Source: Candidatus Lernaella stagnicola
Lineage (GTDB): Bacteria; Lernaellota; Lernaellaia; Lernaellales; Lernaellaceae
NCBI GenBank assembly: GCA_030765525.1
Contig: JAVCCK010000003.1
Coordinates: 186,001-250,000 of the forward strand
Length of the DNA: 64,000 nucleotides
Direction: 5' to 3'
Made by a program: the position numbers and the translations under genes. The notes beneath the pieces were generated by a model. The model was given only the letters and a program-made list of their open reading frames with translations. It was not told the origin of the DNA and made no database searches. This document shows positions 17,931 through 26,735 of this stretch, piece after piece (positions within the stretch are counted from its first letter, which is position 1; each line of letters starts with the position of its first letter).

Positions 17931-19295
17931 ATGCTGATCGACACGCACTGTCACCTGGACTGGGATTCGTTTCAAGCCGACCTACCGGACGTAATTGCGC
18001 GGGCGCACGAGGCCGGCGTACAGCGGCTGCTCACGATCGGCACGGACGTGCAAACATCTCGCCGCGCGGTGGAGATCGCTCACCAATACGATGCGGTCTA
18101 CGCCGCCGTGGGAATTCACCCGCACGACGCCAAAACTGCCGACGACGCCGCGCTGGCGGCCATCGAGGAGTTGGCACACGAAAAGAAAGTTGTCGCCCTT
18201 GGCGAAGTCGGCCTGGATTTTTTCAAGAACTACAGCCCGCACGACGTCCAGCGCCTCGCCTTTCAAAAACAAATCCGCTTGGCGCGCCGCCTGGGTTTGC
18301 CGCTGATCGTTCACGACCGCGATGCGCACGAAGAGACGCTGCGCATATTGCGGGAAGAAGGAGACCGCCACCGCGGCGTGTTTCACTGTTTCGCCGGGGA
18401 CGAAAAGATCGCCGACGAAGCGCTCGCGCTCGGATTCGACTTGAGTTTCACCGGCAACGTTACGTTCAAGAAAAACGACGCTACCCGCGCCGTCGTACGC
18501 CACGTGCCTCTGGAGCGCATCATGGTCGAAACCGACGCCCCCTTCCTGGCGCCGATGCCGTACCGTGGCAAGCGTAACGAGCCGGCTTACACGGTGCATG
18601 TCGCCGAAAAGATCGCCGCTGTTCACGGTGTGTCGCTGGAAGAAGTCGCGCGCGTTACCTCCACGAACGCCTTTCGGTTATTTCGCTTCGAACATTTCGG
18701 GCGCCGGGGCGAAATCGCCTACGGGCACCGCAGCGGCGCAAAGTACGTGAATTTGACAAGCCGCTGTAGCAATTGCTGCGTCTTCTGCATCAAACAACCG
18801 GATTTTACGCTCGGCGAGCACTACCTCTATCTCGATCCCGACGATGAGCCGACCGTGCAGGAAGTGCTGGCCGCGGTGGGCGATCCAAGCGCGTACCCGG
18901 AAATCGTCTTCTGCGGTGAAGGCGAGCCGACGGTTCGTTGGGACGACATGATCGCGATCGCCAAGGAACTCAAAAAACGCGGCGCGCGCCGTGTTCGATT
19001 GAACACCAACGGCCAAGCCGAGTTGATCCACGGCCGGGCATTGGCCAGGGAAATGAAGGGCGCGATCGACGCGGTCAGCGTTAGTCTCAACGCCCCGGAC
19101 GCAGCCGAGTATCAGCGGTTATGCCGTTCCGAGTTCGGCGAGCAGGCGTTTGCGGCGGTGACCGATTTCATCGGCCAGGCCAAGCGCTACGTGCCGGAAG
19201 TGATCGCGACGGCGGTGACCCAAAGCGGCGTCGATATCGAAGCCACGCGACGTTTTGCCGAAACGATGCTCGGCGTGGCGTTCCGCGCTCGCTGA
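17931..19295 (+). CDS. TatD-family hydrolase fused to a radical SAM domain
   Basis: A 454-residue fusion. Residues 1-258 are a complete TatD metal-dependent hydrolase: DTHCHLD (4-10), GEVGLDFFKN, IVHDRDAH, HCFAG and VETDAPFLAP. Residues about 265-454 are a radical SAM domain with CSNCCVFC (a CxxxCxxC 4Fe-4S site, from about residue 279), EIVFCGEGEPT and RVRLNTNGQAEL. Separate TatD-linked radical SAM proteins are a known family; here the two are one polypeptide. AAGGAG stands 5 nt before the ATG. An open frame reaches far upstream to 17541 but crosses the divergent pilR gene and is not coding. The radical SAM reaction is unknown. Confidence 0.88.
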   Translation: MLIDTHCHLDWDSFQADLPDVIARAHEAGVQRLLTIGTDVQTSRRAVEIAHQYDAVYAAVGIHPHDAKTADDAALAAIEELAHEKKVVALGEVGLDFFKNYSPHDVQRLAFQKQIRLARRLGLPLIVHDRDAHEETLRILREEGDRHRGVFHCFAGDEKIADEALALGFDLSFTGNVTFKKNDATRAVVRHVPLERIMVETDAPFLAPMPYRGKRNEPAYTVHVAEKIAAVHGVSLEEVARVTSTNAFRLFRFEHFGRRGEIAYGHRSGAKYVNLTSRCSNCCVFCIKQPDFTLGEHYLYLDPDDEPTVQEVLAAVGDPSAYPEIVFCGEGEPTVRWDDMIAIAKELKKRGARRVRLNTNGQAELIHGRALAREMKGAIDAVSVSLNAPDAAEYQRLCRSEFGEQAFAAVTDFIGQAKRYVPEVIATAVTQSGVDIEATRRFAETMLGVAFRAR

Positions 19296-19356
19296 TTCCT
19301 TTCACAGCCGCCGTTTGCTAAGATAAGGTTTACTACTTCGGACGGGAGCACTTGCC

Positions 19357-20016
19357 ATGGCTTTGGTGAAAGCGTTGTTGTTTTCGCTTGCGATCGGGCC
19401 CTTCTTCGGTTTCCCGCTGGCTGATAGTTATCGGGATTTTGCCGGCAACCCGATCTACGGCTTTGACCTGAGTTTGCGGTATCAAGTCAACGAACGCTTT
19501 TCGATGGGCTTGTTGACCGGCGCCGCGTTCAGTTCCCGCGAAGACGAACTCGGTCTGCCGATTATCGACGGTGCCGAGATCTCCAATGAGTCGTATACGC
19601 AGGTTGTGACCGGCTACCAGGTGCCGTTTCAAGTGACGGGCACTTTCTACACCTTGCCCGGCGAGCGATTCAATCCGTACCTCGGAGTGGGTTTGGGCGG
19701 CAGTTACGCGGGCGTCGCGGCCAAAGCGCGGGATCTACCCGGCAACGCGGATGTGAGCGAAGGCGACCTGACGGATTCAGAGTCTGATTTTCTTTTCGCG
19801 TTCTCGCCTTATTTGGGCTGTGACGTGGAAATTAGTCGTCACGTCGGCGTTTATCTCGAAGCTCGTTACAACTACCTTTCTAGTTTGAAATTCGAGCGCG
19901 ACGTGGCCAATCCGGTCCGCGTGGGCGGGGCGCGCGAGGCGCCCACGGTGACGGAAAAGAGGGATATCGAGATGTTTAATGTGGGCGGTTCGCTTGGGGT
20001 GAGGTTCCGCTTCTAA
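19357..20016 (+). CDS. Outer-membrane beta-barrel protein (OmpA/OmpW-like size)
   Basis: A 219-residue exported protein. Residues about 1-21 form a signal peptide. The rest alternates hydrophobic and polar residues in strands with Gly/Tyr/Phe-rich turns (FSMGLLTGAAF, FNPYLGVGLGGSYAGV, VGVYLEARYNYL), and ends in GSLGVRFRF with a C-terminal Phe, the usual BAM recognition end. This is the pattern of an 8-stranded porin-like barrel. GGGAG precedes the ATG. Its ligand is unknown. It follows the TatD fusion by 61 bp and precedes a small AgmX-domain protein. Confidence 0.75.
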   Translation: MALVKALLFSLAIGPFFGFPLADSYRDFAGNPIYGFDLSLRYQVNERFSMGLLTGAAFSSREDELGLPIIDGAEISNESYTQVVTGYQVPFQVTGTFYTLPGERFNPYLGVGLGGSYAGVAAKARDLPGNADVSEGDLTDSESDFLFAFSPYLGCDVEISRHVGVYLEARYNYLSSLKFERDVANPVRVGGAREAPTVTEKRDIEMFNVGGSLGVRFRF

Positions 20017-20087
20017 AACATCGCTTGACCATTGCCGTGCATCACGCGACACTGGGGGAGCAGGTCAAGGCCGAAGGGAGGGCATCC

Positions 20088-20471
20088 ATGCGGTATTTGG
20101 TCCTATTTTGTCTTGCCATTGCGGCGTTAACCCCGCTTCTAGCTGACGCAGCGGAACCCGAACAGATCGACATCGAAAGCATCAGCGGGCGGCGCTACAA
20201 GCTCGCGCTCCATCGTTCGATGGAGACGATCACCAAGTGCTACGACGATGCGCTGAAAAAGAACGCATCGCTGGCCGGCAGGCTGGTAGTACGGGTGGAT
20301 ATCGACGCGGGCGGCAAGACGGCGGGCGTGCAAGCGCGGGACGACACTCTGGGCAACGCCGGCGTCACGAAATGTATCGTGGAAGCGTTGCACGAGAAGA
20401 CATGGCCATCGGCCGACGCGCCCCGCTACTTCGAAACCGTGTTCAAGTTCGCCGCCACCCCAACCAAATAA
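20088..20471 (+). CDS. Secreted AgmX/PglI C-terminal-domain protein
   Basis: A 127-residue protein. I choose the ATG at 20088 (MRYLVLFCLAIAALTPLLADA), which gives a clean signal peptide and has AAGGGAGGG upstream, over an open frame starting at 20025. The mature part matches the AgmX/PglI (TonB-C-like) domain: a first Cys in TKCYDDALKKN, then LAGRLVVRVDIDAGGKTAGVQ, then a second Cys in TKCIVEALHEKTWP. The two Cys probably form a disulfide. The domain is common in Myxococcota and Desulfobacterota in gliding or transport-linked proteins. The 3' end stops 7 bp from glmS, which converges. Confidence 0.75.
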   Translation: MRYLVLFCLAIAALTPLLADAAEPEQIDIESISGRRYKLALHRSMETITKCYDDALKKNASLAGRLVVRVDIDAGGKTAGVQARDDTLGNAGVTKCIVEALHEKTWPSADAPRYFETVFKFAATPTK

Positions 20472-20478
20472 CGCCGCC

Positions 20479-22308
20479 TTATTCGACGGTCACCGATTTG
20501 GCCAGGTTACGCGGTTGGTCGATATCCGTGCCCAGGTGGTCGGCAACGTGGTAGGCCAGCAGTTGCAGCGGCAACACCATCAGCATCGGCAAAATGAGTG
20601 AATCGGCTTCGGGCACCTCGATGACGTCGTCGGCGATATCTTCCGGCACGGTCACTCCGCGCTCCACGATCGCCACAACCTTGCCGTCCCGGGCGCGCAC
20701 TTCCTGCAGGTTGGAAATCATCTTGGCGGCCATTTCGCCCTGGGGCACCAACCCGAGTACGAGCATGTTGTCGTCGACCAGGGCGATGGGGCCGTGTTTC
20801 ATCTCGCCCGCGGCATACCCTTCGGCGTGCAGATAGCTGATCTCTTTTAGCTTGAGCGCCCCTTCCAAGGCGATGGGGAAATTGGGGCCGCGACCGAGAA
20901 AAAGGAAGCACCTCATGCGGTGGAACTCGCGGGCGATGAGCTTGATTTTCTCTTCGCAGGCGAAAATTTCTTCCATTTGGTTGGGAACCCGCAGCAACGA
21001 GTGGAGCCGCAAAAGCGTGTCGGCTGCGCCGAGGTGGCCGGTGGCGCGTCCCATCTGTACCGCGAGCTGGTACAGCACCACCAATTGCGTGGTGAAGGCC
21101 TTCGTGGACGCCACGCCGATTTCCGGACCGGCGTGGGTGAACAACACGCTGTCGGCCTCGCGGGCGATTGTCGAGCCGGGCACGTTGACGATCGCCAGGG
21201 CCGTGGCGCCGCGTCGGCGACCTTCGCGCATCGCCGCCAGGGTGTCGGCGGTTTCGCCGGATTGGCTGACGACGACCATCAGTGTTTCTTCATCGACGAT
21301 GGGGTCGCAATAGCGGAATTCGGAGGCGTACGTAAATTCGGCCGGCACCCGCGCCAGGTTTTCGATGTAGGTTTTGCCGATCATGCAAGCGTGGTAGGCG
21401 GTGCCGCAGGCCACCAGATAGCAGCGTTTGAATCCGGCAAGCTGCTCCAGGGTCAAGGCCTCGTCGATATAGAAAAACGAGGCCTGGCCGGGGTCGTAAG
21501 TATCCTGGATGGAGTCGATAACGGCGCGGGGCTGCTCGAAGATTTCCTTGTGCATGAAGTGTTTGTGACCGCCCTTTTGGATGTCGATGCGGTTCCACGT
21601 CACCGTTTGGGGAGCGCGCTCAACGGTTTGGCCGTCGGCGTCTAGAACTCGAATTTCGCCCGGGCGGATGAAGGCGACCTCGTCGTCGTTGAGGAAATCG
21701 ACCTGTCGCGTGCGGCCGATCACCGCCTGCAGATCGCTAGCCACGAAGGACTCGCCTTCGCCGTGCCCGACCACGAGCGGGCTACCTTTGCGCGCGCACA
21801 CGAGCGTGCCGGGCTCTTCCACACTCTGCGCGACAAAAGCGTAGGCGCCTTCGAGCCTCGTAATCGAAGCCCGCACGGCTTCGAGAAGGCTCATTCCCCG
21901 GCCGATGTTTTACCCGATGAGGTGGGCGACAATTTCCGTGTCGGTTTCCGATTCGATTTCCACGCCCGCTTGGATCAACTCTTCAGCCAGCCGGTCGAAG
22001 TTTTCGATGATGCCGTTGTGCACGAGGCTGATCGGCCCCGCCTTGTGCGGGTGGGCGTTGATGATCGACGGCTTGCCGTGGGTGGCCCACCGCGTGTGCC
22101 CGATACCCTGCGTTCCTTCCAACGGATCGTCGCGTAGCGAGAGTTCCAAATTTCGCAGCTTGCCCACACTGCGGCGCAAGCGCACTTTGCCGTCGCACAG
22201 CACGGCCATGCCCGCTGAATCGTAGCCTCGGTATTCTAACCTTTTGAGACCGTCGAGGAGAATCTCGGACGGATTGGCCGGACCGACGTATCCAATTATT
22301 CCGCACAT
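20479..22308 (-). pseudogene. glmS: glmS with one in-frame stop codon
   Basis: Glucosamine-6-phosphate synthase (glutamine:fructose-6-phosphate amidotransferase) makes GlcN-6-P for peptidoglycan and LPS. The reading frame spans 610 codons, the same length as E. coli GlmS (609 residues), and everything is in one frame except a TAA at codon 133 (21910-21912). Before it are the Cys2 nucleophile (MCGIIGYVG) and RWATHG of the glutaminase domain; after it, codons NIGRG lead into GMSLLEAV and the rest of that domain plus both SIS isomerase domains (SQSGETADT; C-terminal DQPRNLAKSVTVE). The break is inside the glutaminase domain, so the halves would not be clean domains. Either a sequencing error, a true nonsense mutation or read-through. 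Confidence 0.88.
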
Positions 22309-22360
22309 TGAATCGACTCCGTGGCCCGCTCGGTTTTCGGTTGCGTGCTGTATCTTTTCT

Positions 22361-23341
22361 TTATTTTCGGCTTTTTTTCAAATCCGCGTGAGCGGGAACT
22401 TCCGCGTCGTCGGCGACGATTGCGTCGTGCAAACGAGCACCTAGACCGATGCGGCAGCCCGCACCGACGCGCGTTTTCCCGGTCAGCATCACGCCCGGTT
22501 CGAGCACGGTATCCGGCCCGATCTTGACGCCGAAGTCGATGTACGCGTTGTAAGGATCGAGCATCGTCACGCCCGCCCGCATGTGCTCGTCGTTGATGAA
22601 CCCGCGCACGAGCTCGGCGATCCGCGCCAAATCCGCGCGGCTGTTGACGCCCGACACTTCTTCGGCATCCTCGGCGGCGAACGTATAGACGCTTTTCTTG
22701 GCCGCGCCCGCCACGTGCACGATATCGGTAAGGTACATTTCACCCTGGGCGTTATCGGTGCCGATCTTCGCCAGCGAACGCCAGAGCAACTGAGAATCGA
22801 TGCAGTAAATTCCCGCGTTGATTTCTTCGATGCGCCGCTCGGCGGCCGTGGCGTCCTTATGCTCGACGATGCGTTCCAAGCGACCGCCCTCGCCCACCAC
22901 GCAACGCCCGTAACCGGTCGGGTCGTCCATGAAGGTTGTCATCACGGTGAGGTCGGCTTTCTTGCTCAGGTGTTGCCGCTGCAAGGCGCGAAGAGTATCG
23001 AGTTGCAGGAGGGGTACGTCGCCGGAGAGGATCAACACCTCGCCGCGGAAACCGCGCAGCGCCTTTTTGGCCTGCAACACAGCGTGGCCCGTGCCGTTCT
23101 GTTCGCTCTGCAGCGCGAAATCGACCCTCACACGGGGGCGGAGAGTGCGAATGGCCTGCTTGACCTGCTCCGCTTGGTGCCCCACCACGACGACCGTCTT
23201 GTTCGCCCGCAAACGCGTGGCCAGATCGATGGGGAAGAGCACCATCGGCCGGCCGCAGATTTCGTGCAGCACCTTGGTTTTCGCCGATTTCATCCGCGTT
23301 CCCTTGCCGGCGGCAAGGATGATCACCGCGAGAGAACTCAC
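22361..23341 (-). CDS. glmU: UDP-GlcNAc pyrophosphorylase, GlmU without full acetyltransferase domain
   Basis: A 326-residue protein. Residues 1-230 are the uridylyltransferase of Glm[41 protein letters not shown] and INAGIY. The C-terminus has only a short left-handed beta-helix ([32 protein letters not shown]...), ending about 130 residues before full-length GlmU (about 456) and before the acetyltransferase active-site histidine. The stop lies 52 bp from the glmS start, with no room for the missing part. It should still make UDP-GlcNAc from GlcNAc-1-P; acetylation of GlcN-1-P would need another enzyme. Next to glmS, it supplies LPS and peptidoglycan precursors. Confidence 0.85.
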   Translation of the reverse strand: MSSLAVIILAAGKGTRMKSAKTKVLHEICGRPMVLFPIDLATRLRANKTVVVVGHQAEQVKQAIRTLRPRVRVDFALQSEQNGTGHAVLQAKKALRGFRGEVLILSGDVPLLQLDTLRALQRQHLSKKADLTVMTTFMDDPTGYGRCVVGEGGRLERIVEHKDATAAERRIEEINAGIYCIDSQLLWRSLAKIGTDNAQGEMYLTDIVHVAGAAKKSVYTFAAEDAEEVSGVNSRADLARIAELVRGFINDEHMRAGVTMLDPYNAYIDFGVKIGPDTVLEPGVMLTGKTRVGAGCRIGLGARLHDAIVADDAEVPAHADLKKSRK

Positions 23342-23500
23342 GTGGCACTCCTTTTGTGTTTATCGCATCGGGATTATACGGCTGGTTACGCGCGTTGTCT
23401 GCCGGGTTGTTCGTCACCGTTGCGCACGGCGATTTCGCTTTTCCCGACTCGTTGACAAACGGGTACCGTTGACGCCGCTACGCTAACCACATACGCGGCG

Positions 23501-24655
23501 CTAAGGGCTTGGCTCCCTTACGTGGTCGTCAAAGAAATCGAATATTCGCGGCATGATGCTATTGTTCGTATGGGGATCGCGATAGCCGTAGGGCGCTTCA
23601 AAAACGGGCCTTCCAATGTTTTCAAAATCGTTAATCGCCTCGTGCAGGGGGAAAAGGCCCGGCAGCATGTCGTCGAAGTAGTTGTCGTCAAAGCCGCCGC
23701 GCTCTGATACGGACCGATGGTAGGTGCTGACGTTGTCGGTCACGCACGCTCGAAAGCGGGGATCAATACGGAACACCAGGTTACCCAAAGCGGAGCCGCC
23801 GGAATGGCCGATCAGGCCAAGCCTTTCACTGTCTACCGCTTTGTTTGCGAGCAAGAATTTCACCGCGAGAAGCGTCTCGTAGCAACGCACGCCCAACAGG
23901 CTGTGGCCGTGCAGAAGCAACTCCTTCGAAATCTTGCCTTCCGAAGCCCCGCCGCACATCAGGCGAAACGCGGGTATCAATATTGCGTAACCGTGCGCCG
24001 GATAGTCTTTTCCGAACAAGCGGTCGCGAAAGCTTTCCGGACTATCACCGTGGCCATGCAACGCGACAATCGCCGGGTGCGGTCCCGGCCCCTTCGGCAA
24101 CAGAAGAATCGCGCGCCAGGTACCCACGTATTCATTGGAAAGAAGCAGTTCCTGCTCGAAATAATTCTGATGTTCCCGTTTTTGCGCGATGGTTACGTGC
24201 AGGAGTTCGCTCTCGATATTGTCCCAAAAGAAATCGACATTCAGAATCCGGACCAGTCGATCCGCCAGTTCCTTCGGGGTTACGGATTCTTGGGCAACGC
24301 GCCCCTCATCCGCGTTGCGAAAGGATCCCTTCAGTTCGTCTTCCGTCTTGGCGTTATCGCCGGCTCTCGCCATTTCCAGGAACTGCAAATAGCCGTCAAC
24401 ACAGTCGCATCCTCGTTTATGTCTGCAATCCCATTCGCTGCCCTGACTTTCGTTGACGAGCACGCCACCACCCTGGAACGTGGAAGCTCTCTCTCGGGAT
24501 GGGGGCGTAAGTTCATCATCAAGCCCGGCGTGCGGTGGCGTGCGAGTGGCTGCACCGTGAAAAATCAAAACGAAAACAAGCGTCACGGCGCCCAGGAACA
24601 AGAGTCCATATGCGCCGTACCGGATATACTTGATTTTTCGGATGCGAGACTCCAC
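23501..24655 (-). CDS. Membrane-anchored alpha/beta hydrolase (esterase-like)
   Basis: A 384-residue protein with one N-terminal membrane helix (about 12-33), so the hydrolase probably faces the periplasm. A Cys-rich patch CRHKRGCDC (about 77-85) follows. The alpha/beta hydrolase domain (about 175-384) shows the oxyanion HGHGDS, the nucleophile elbow GHSGGS (about 302-307) and a late His in RDPHTN or DDH. It resembles dienelactone hydrolases and acetyl-xylan esterases. The start is GTG at 24655 with only a weak GGA upstream, so the exact start is uncertain. It stands alone between the glmU and carboxyltransferase genes. Substrate unknown. Confidence 0.72.
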   Translation of the reverse strand: MESRIRKIKYIRYGAYGLLFLGAVTLVFVLIFHGAATRTPPHAGLDDELTPPSRERASTFQGGGVLVNESQGSEWDCRHKRGCDCVDGYLQFLEMARAGDNAKTEDELKGSFRNADEGRVAQESVTPKELADRLVRILNVDFFWDNIESELLHVTIAQKREHQNYFEQELLLSNEYVGTWRAILLLPKGPGPHPAIVALHGHGDSPESFRDRLFGKDYPAHGYAILIPAFRLMCGGASEGKISKELLLHGHSLLGVRCYETLLAVKFLLANKAVDSERLGLIGHSGGSALGNLVFRIDPRFRACVTDNVSTYHRSVSERGGFDDNYFDDMLPGLFPLHEAINDFENIGRPVFEAPYGYRDPHTNNSIMPRIFDFFDDHVREPSP

Positions 24656-24803
24656 TTCGAACTACGTCCAATCCAAACCCGAGAAAGTAGAACGCGCGAA
24701 AACAATAGGCCGCGTATGGAAACACGTCACGACAGCAACCGATCGTCGCATGCAGTAAAAGAAGCTCTCTTACGCTCCGCTTACGCCGCCCTGTTTCGGG
24801 GCT

Positions 24804-26354
24804 CTACAGCGGAATATTGCCGTGCTTCTTGGGCGGCAGGTCGTCTTGCTTGTTGCGCAGCAGCATCAACGCTTCGTAGATTTTGCGGCGCGTCTGGCGC
24901 GGCACGATAACTTCGTCGATGTAGCCGCGGCCCGCCGCGATGTAAGGGCTGGCGAATTTTTCGCGGTACTCGCCCACCAATTTGCCACGCTCAGCTTTGG
25001 GGTCTTCGGCGGTTTTGATCTGCTTTTTGAACACGATGTTCACTGCGCCGTCGGGGCCCATCACCGCGATCTCGCCGCCCGGATAGGAATAGTTGATGTC
25101 GGTGCGCAGGTGCTTGGAGCCCATCACGACGTACGCGCCGCCGTAGGCTTTGCGTAAAACGACGGTGATTTTCGGCACGGTCGCCTCGGAGTACGCGTAG
25201 ATGAGCTTCGCGCCGTGGCGGATGATACCGCCGTATTCCTGATCGGTGCCGGGCAGGAAACCGGGCACGTCGCAGAAGGTGACGATCGGGATATTGAAGG
25301 CGTCGCAGCAACGCACAAAACGCGCGCCCTTCACGCTGGCGTCGATGTCCAGCGTCCCGGCCTTCGCCGCGGCCTGGTTAGCCACAATGCCCACCGGCCG
25401 ACCGCCGAAGGTCGCGTAGCCCACCACGATATTCGGCGCGAAATTCGCGTGCACTTCCATGAAGGATTGCACGTCGACCACGCGGTGAATGACGTCGCGC
25501 ACGTCGTACGGCTGGTTCGGGTTCTCAGGCACGAGGGTGTCGAGTTCGGGGTCTTCGCGGTCGACGGGGTCGTTCACATCGTAGATCGGTGGATCGTCGG
25601 TGTTGTTGCTCGGGAAATACGAAAGCAAGCGGCGGACCGCCTGCAGCGTCGTCGTCTCATCCGGGTAGGCAAAGTGGGCCACGCCGCTGGTGGACGTGTG
25701 CGGCCCCGCGCCGCCCAGCGTGTCGAAGGTGACATCTTCGCCGGTGACGGTTTTAATGACGTTGGGGCCGGTGATGAACATGTGGCTCGTTTTTTCCACC
25801 ATGAACACGAAGTCGGTGATGCCCGGGCTGTAAACCGCGCCGCCCGCGCACGGCCCCATGATGACGCTGATCTGCGGGATCACGCCCGAGGCCAACGTGT
25901 TGCGCAGGAAGATATCGCCGTAACCCCCAAGGCTGACCACGCCCTCTTGCACGCGCGCGCCGCCCGAATCGTTCAGGCCGATCAGGGGCGCGCCGTTGGT
26001 CATGGCCAGATCCATCGCCTTGCAGATTTTCTGTGCCGCCACGCCCGATAAGCTGCCGCCGAAGGTCGTGAAGTCCTGGGCGTAGGCAAACGCGGTGCGT
26101 CCCTCGACCGTGCCGTAACCGATCACGACCGAGTCGCCGAGTATCTGCTTTCCTTCCATCCCGAAGTCATGGCACCGATGGACGACAAAGCGGTCGATCT
26201 CGCGGAAGCTACCGGGATCAAACAGGGTTTCGAGGCGCTCGCGAGCGATCATTTTGCCGCCGGCGTGGTGCTTGTCGATGCGTTCCTGCCCGCCGCCGAG
26301 CAGCGCTTGCCGATTCGTCTCTTGCAGTCTTTGCAGCGCGTCTTTTTCGCTCAT
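24804..26354 (-). CDS. Acyl-CoA carboxylase beta (carboxyltransferase) subunit
   Basis: A 516-residue carboxyltransferase of the PccB/MmdA family, which moves CO2 from biotin to propionyl- or acetyl-CoA, or from methylmalonyl-CoA. Both crotonase halves are present: [19 protein letters not shown] with [12 protein letters not shown] (about 105-145), and [24 protein letters not shown] with [12 protein letters not shown] (about 370-430). The C-terminus [28 protein letters not shown] is typical. AAGGGG precedes the ATG. No biotin carrier, biotin carboxylase or sodium-pump subunit is in the window, so propionyl-CoA carboxylase and methylmalonyl-CoA decarboxylase cannot be told apart here. Confidence 0.9.
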   Translation of the reverse strand: MSEKDALQRLQETNRQALLGGGQERIDKHHAGGKMIARERLETLFDPGSFREIDRFVVHRCHDFGMEGKQILGDSVVIGYGTVEGRTAFAYAQDFTTFGGSLSGVAAQKICKAMDLAMTNGAPLIGLNDSGGARVQEGVVSLGGYGDIFLRNTLASGVIPQISVIMGPCAGGAVYSPGITDFVFMVEKTSHMFITGPNVIKTVTGEDVTFDTLGGAGPHTSTSGVAHFAYPDETTTLQAVRRLLSYFPSNNTDDPPIYDVNDPVDREDPELDTLVPENPNQPYDVRDVIHRVVDVQSFMEVHANFAPNIVVGYATFGGRPVGIVANQAAAKAGTLDIDASVKGARFVRCCDAFNIPIVTFCDVPGFLPGTDQEYGGIIRHGAKLIYAYSEATVPKITVVLRKAYGGAYVVMGSKHLRTDINYSYPGGEIAVMGPDGAVNIVFKKQIKTAEDPKAERGKLVGEYREKFASPYIAAGRGYIDEVIVPRQTRRKIYEALMLLRNKQDDLPPKKHGNIPL

Positions 26355-26735
26355 GGCAACCCCTTTTCACAGCTCCGGACAGCGTGCGGCCGGACTCGAA
26401 GGTCCGCGTCGGCGCCGACCGTGGAAGTTGCCATACGTTTAGCGTTTGTACCGGAAAAAAACAATGAGGGCCCCGGGATGAAGCATGGAGCCGTTGAATC
26501 TTGCTTCGCTCCGTGGGTATCCGAACCACAGCCTGCGTTTGCGGCCTTATGGCGATCCTTAGACCATGCGTGCTTGAACCGCGCGATTCGGACGGCCGGC
26601 GAACGCGGTGCGAATGGGAGTCTGTGCACGCACGCACAACATAGAAGAAGTTTTCGAGGAAGGACCATGATTCACGCGGTTATGGGTGTCCCTTAAATTC
26701 CGAAACTCTGTAGGCACCCTTTGAAAAGCGGTTGT
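26355..26735. other. Gap between carboxyltransferase and aminotransferase genes
   Basis: About 380 bp without a supportable gene. It should contain the promoter of the carboxyltransferase gene, but no convincing -35/-10 pair was found. A nine-codon frame MIHAVMGVP (26667-26696, plus strand) has a strong GAGGAAGGA before its ATG, yet leads nowhere. It may be a truncated gene start, a leader peptide or chance. Confidence 0.4.

Noticed and set aside
21895-21912. Reassigned stop codon (TAA as sense) to explain glmS
   Set aside because: Many other genes in the window end at normal stops including TAA, for example at 9849 and 62106 region genes, so a changed genetic code is not supported.
21895-22308. 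Two-subunit GlmS made by internal reinitiation
   Set aside because: The break is inside the glutaminase domain, and the ATG at 21894 has no properly spaced ribosome site, so two working subunits are unlikely.
26500-26545. Possible tRNA T-arm (TGGTTCGGATACCCAC on the minus strand)
   Set aside because: The flanking bases do not pair as a T-stem and no acceptor or anticodon arm can be folded around it.
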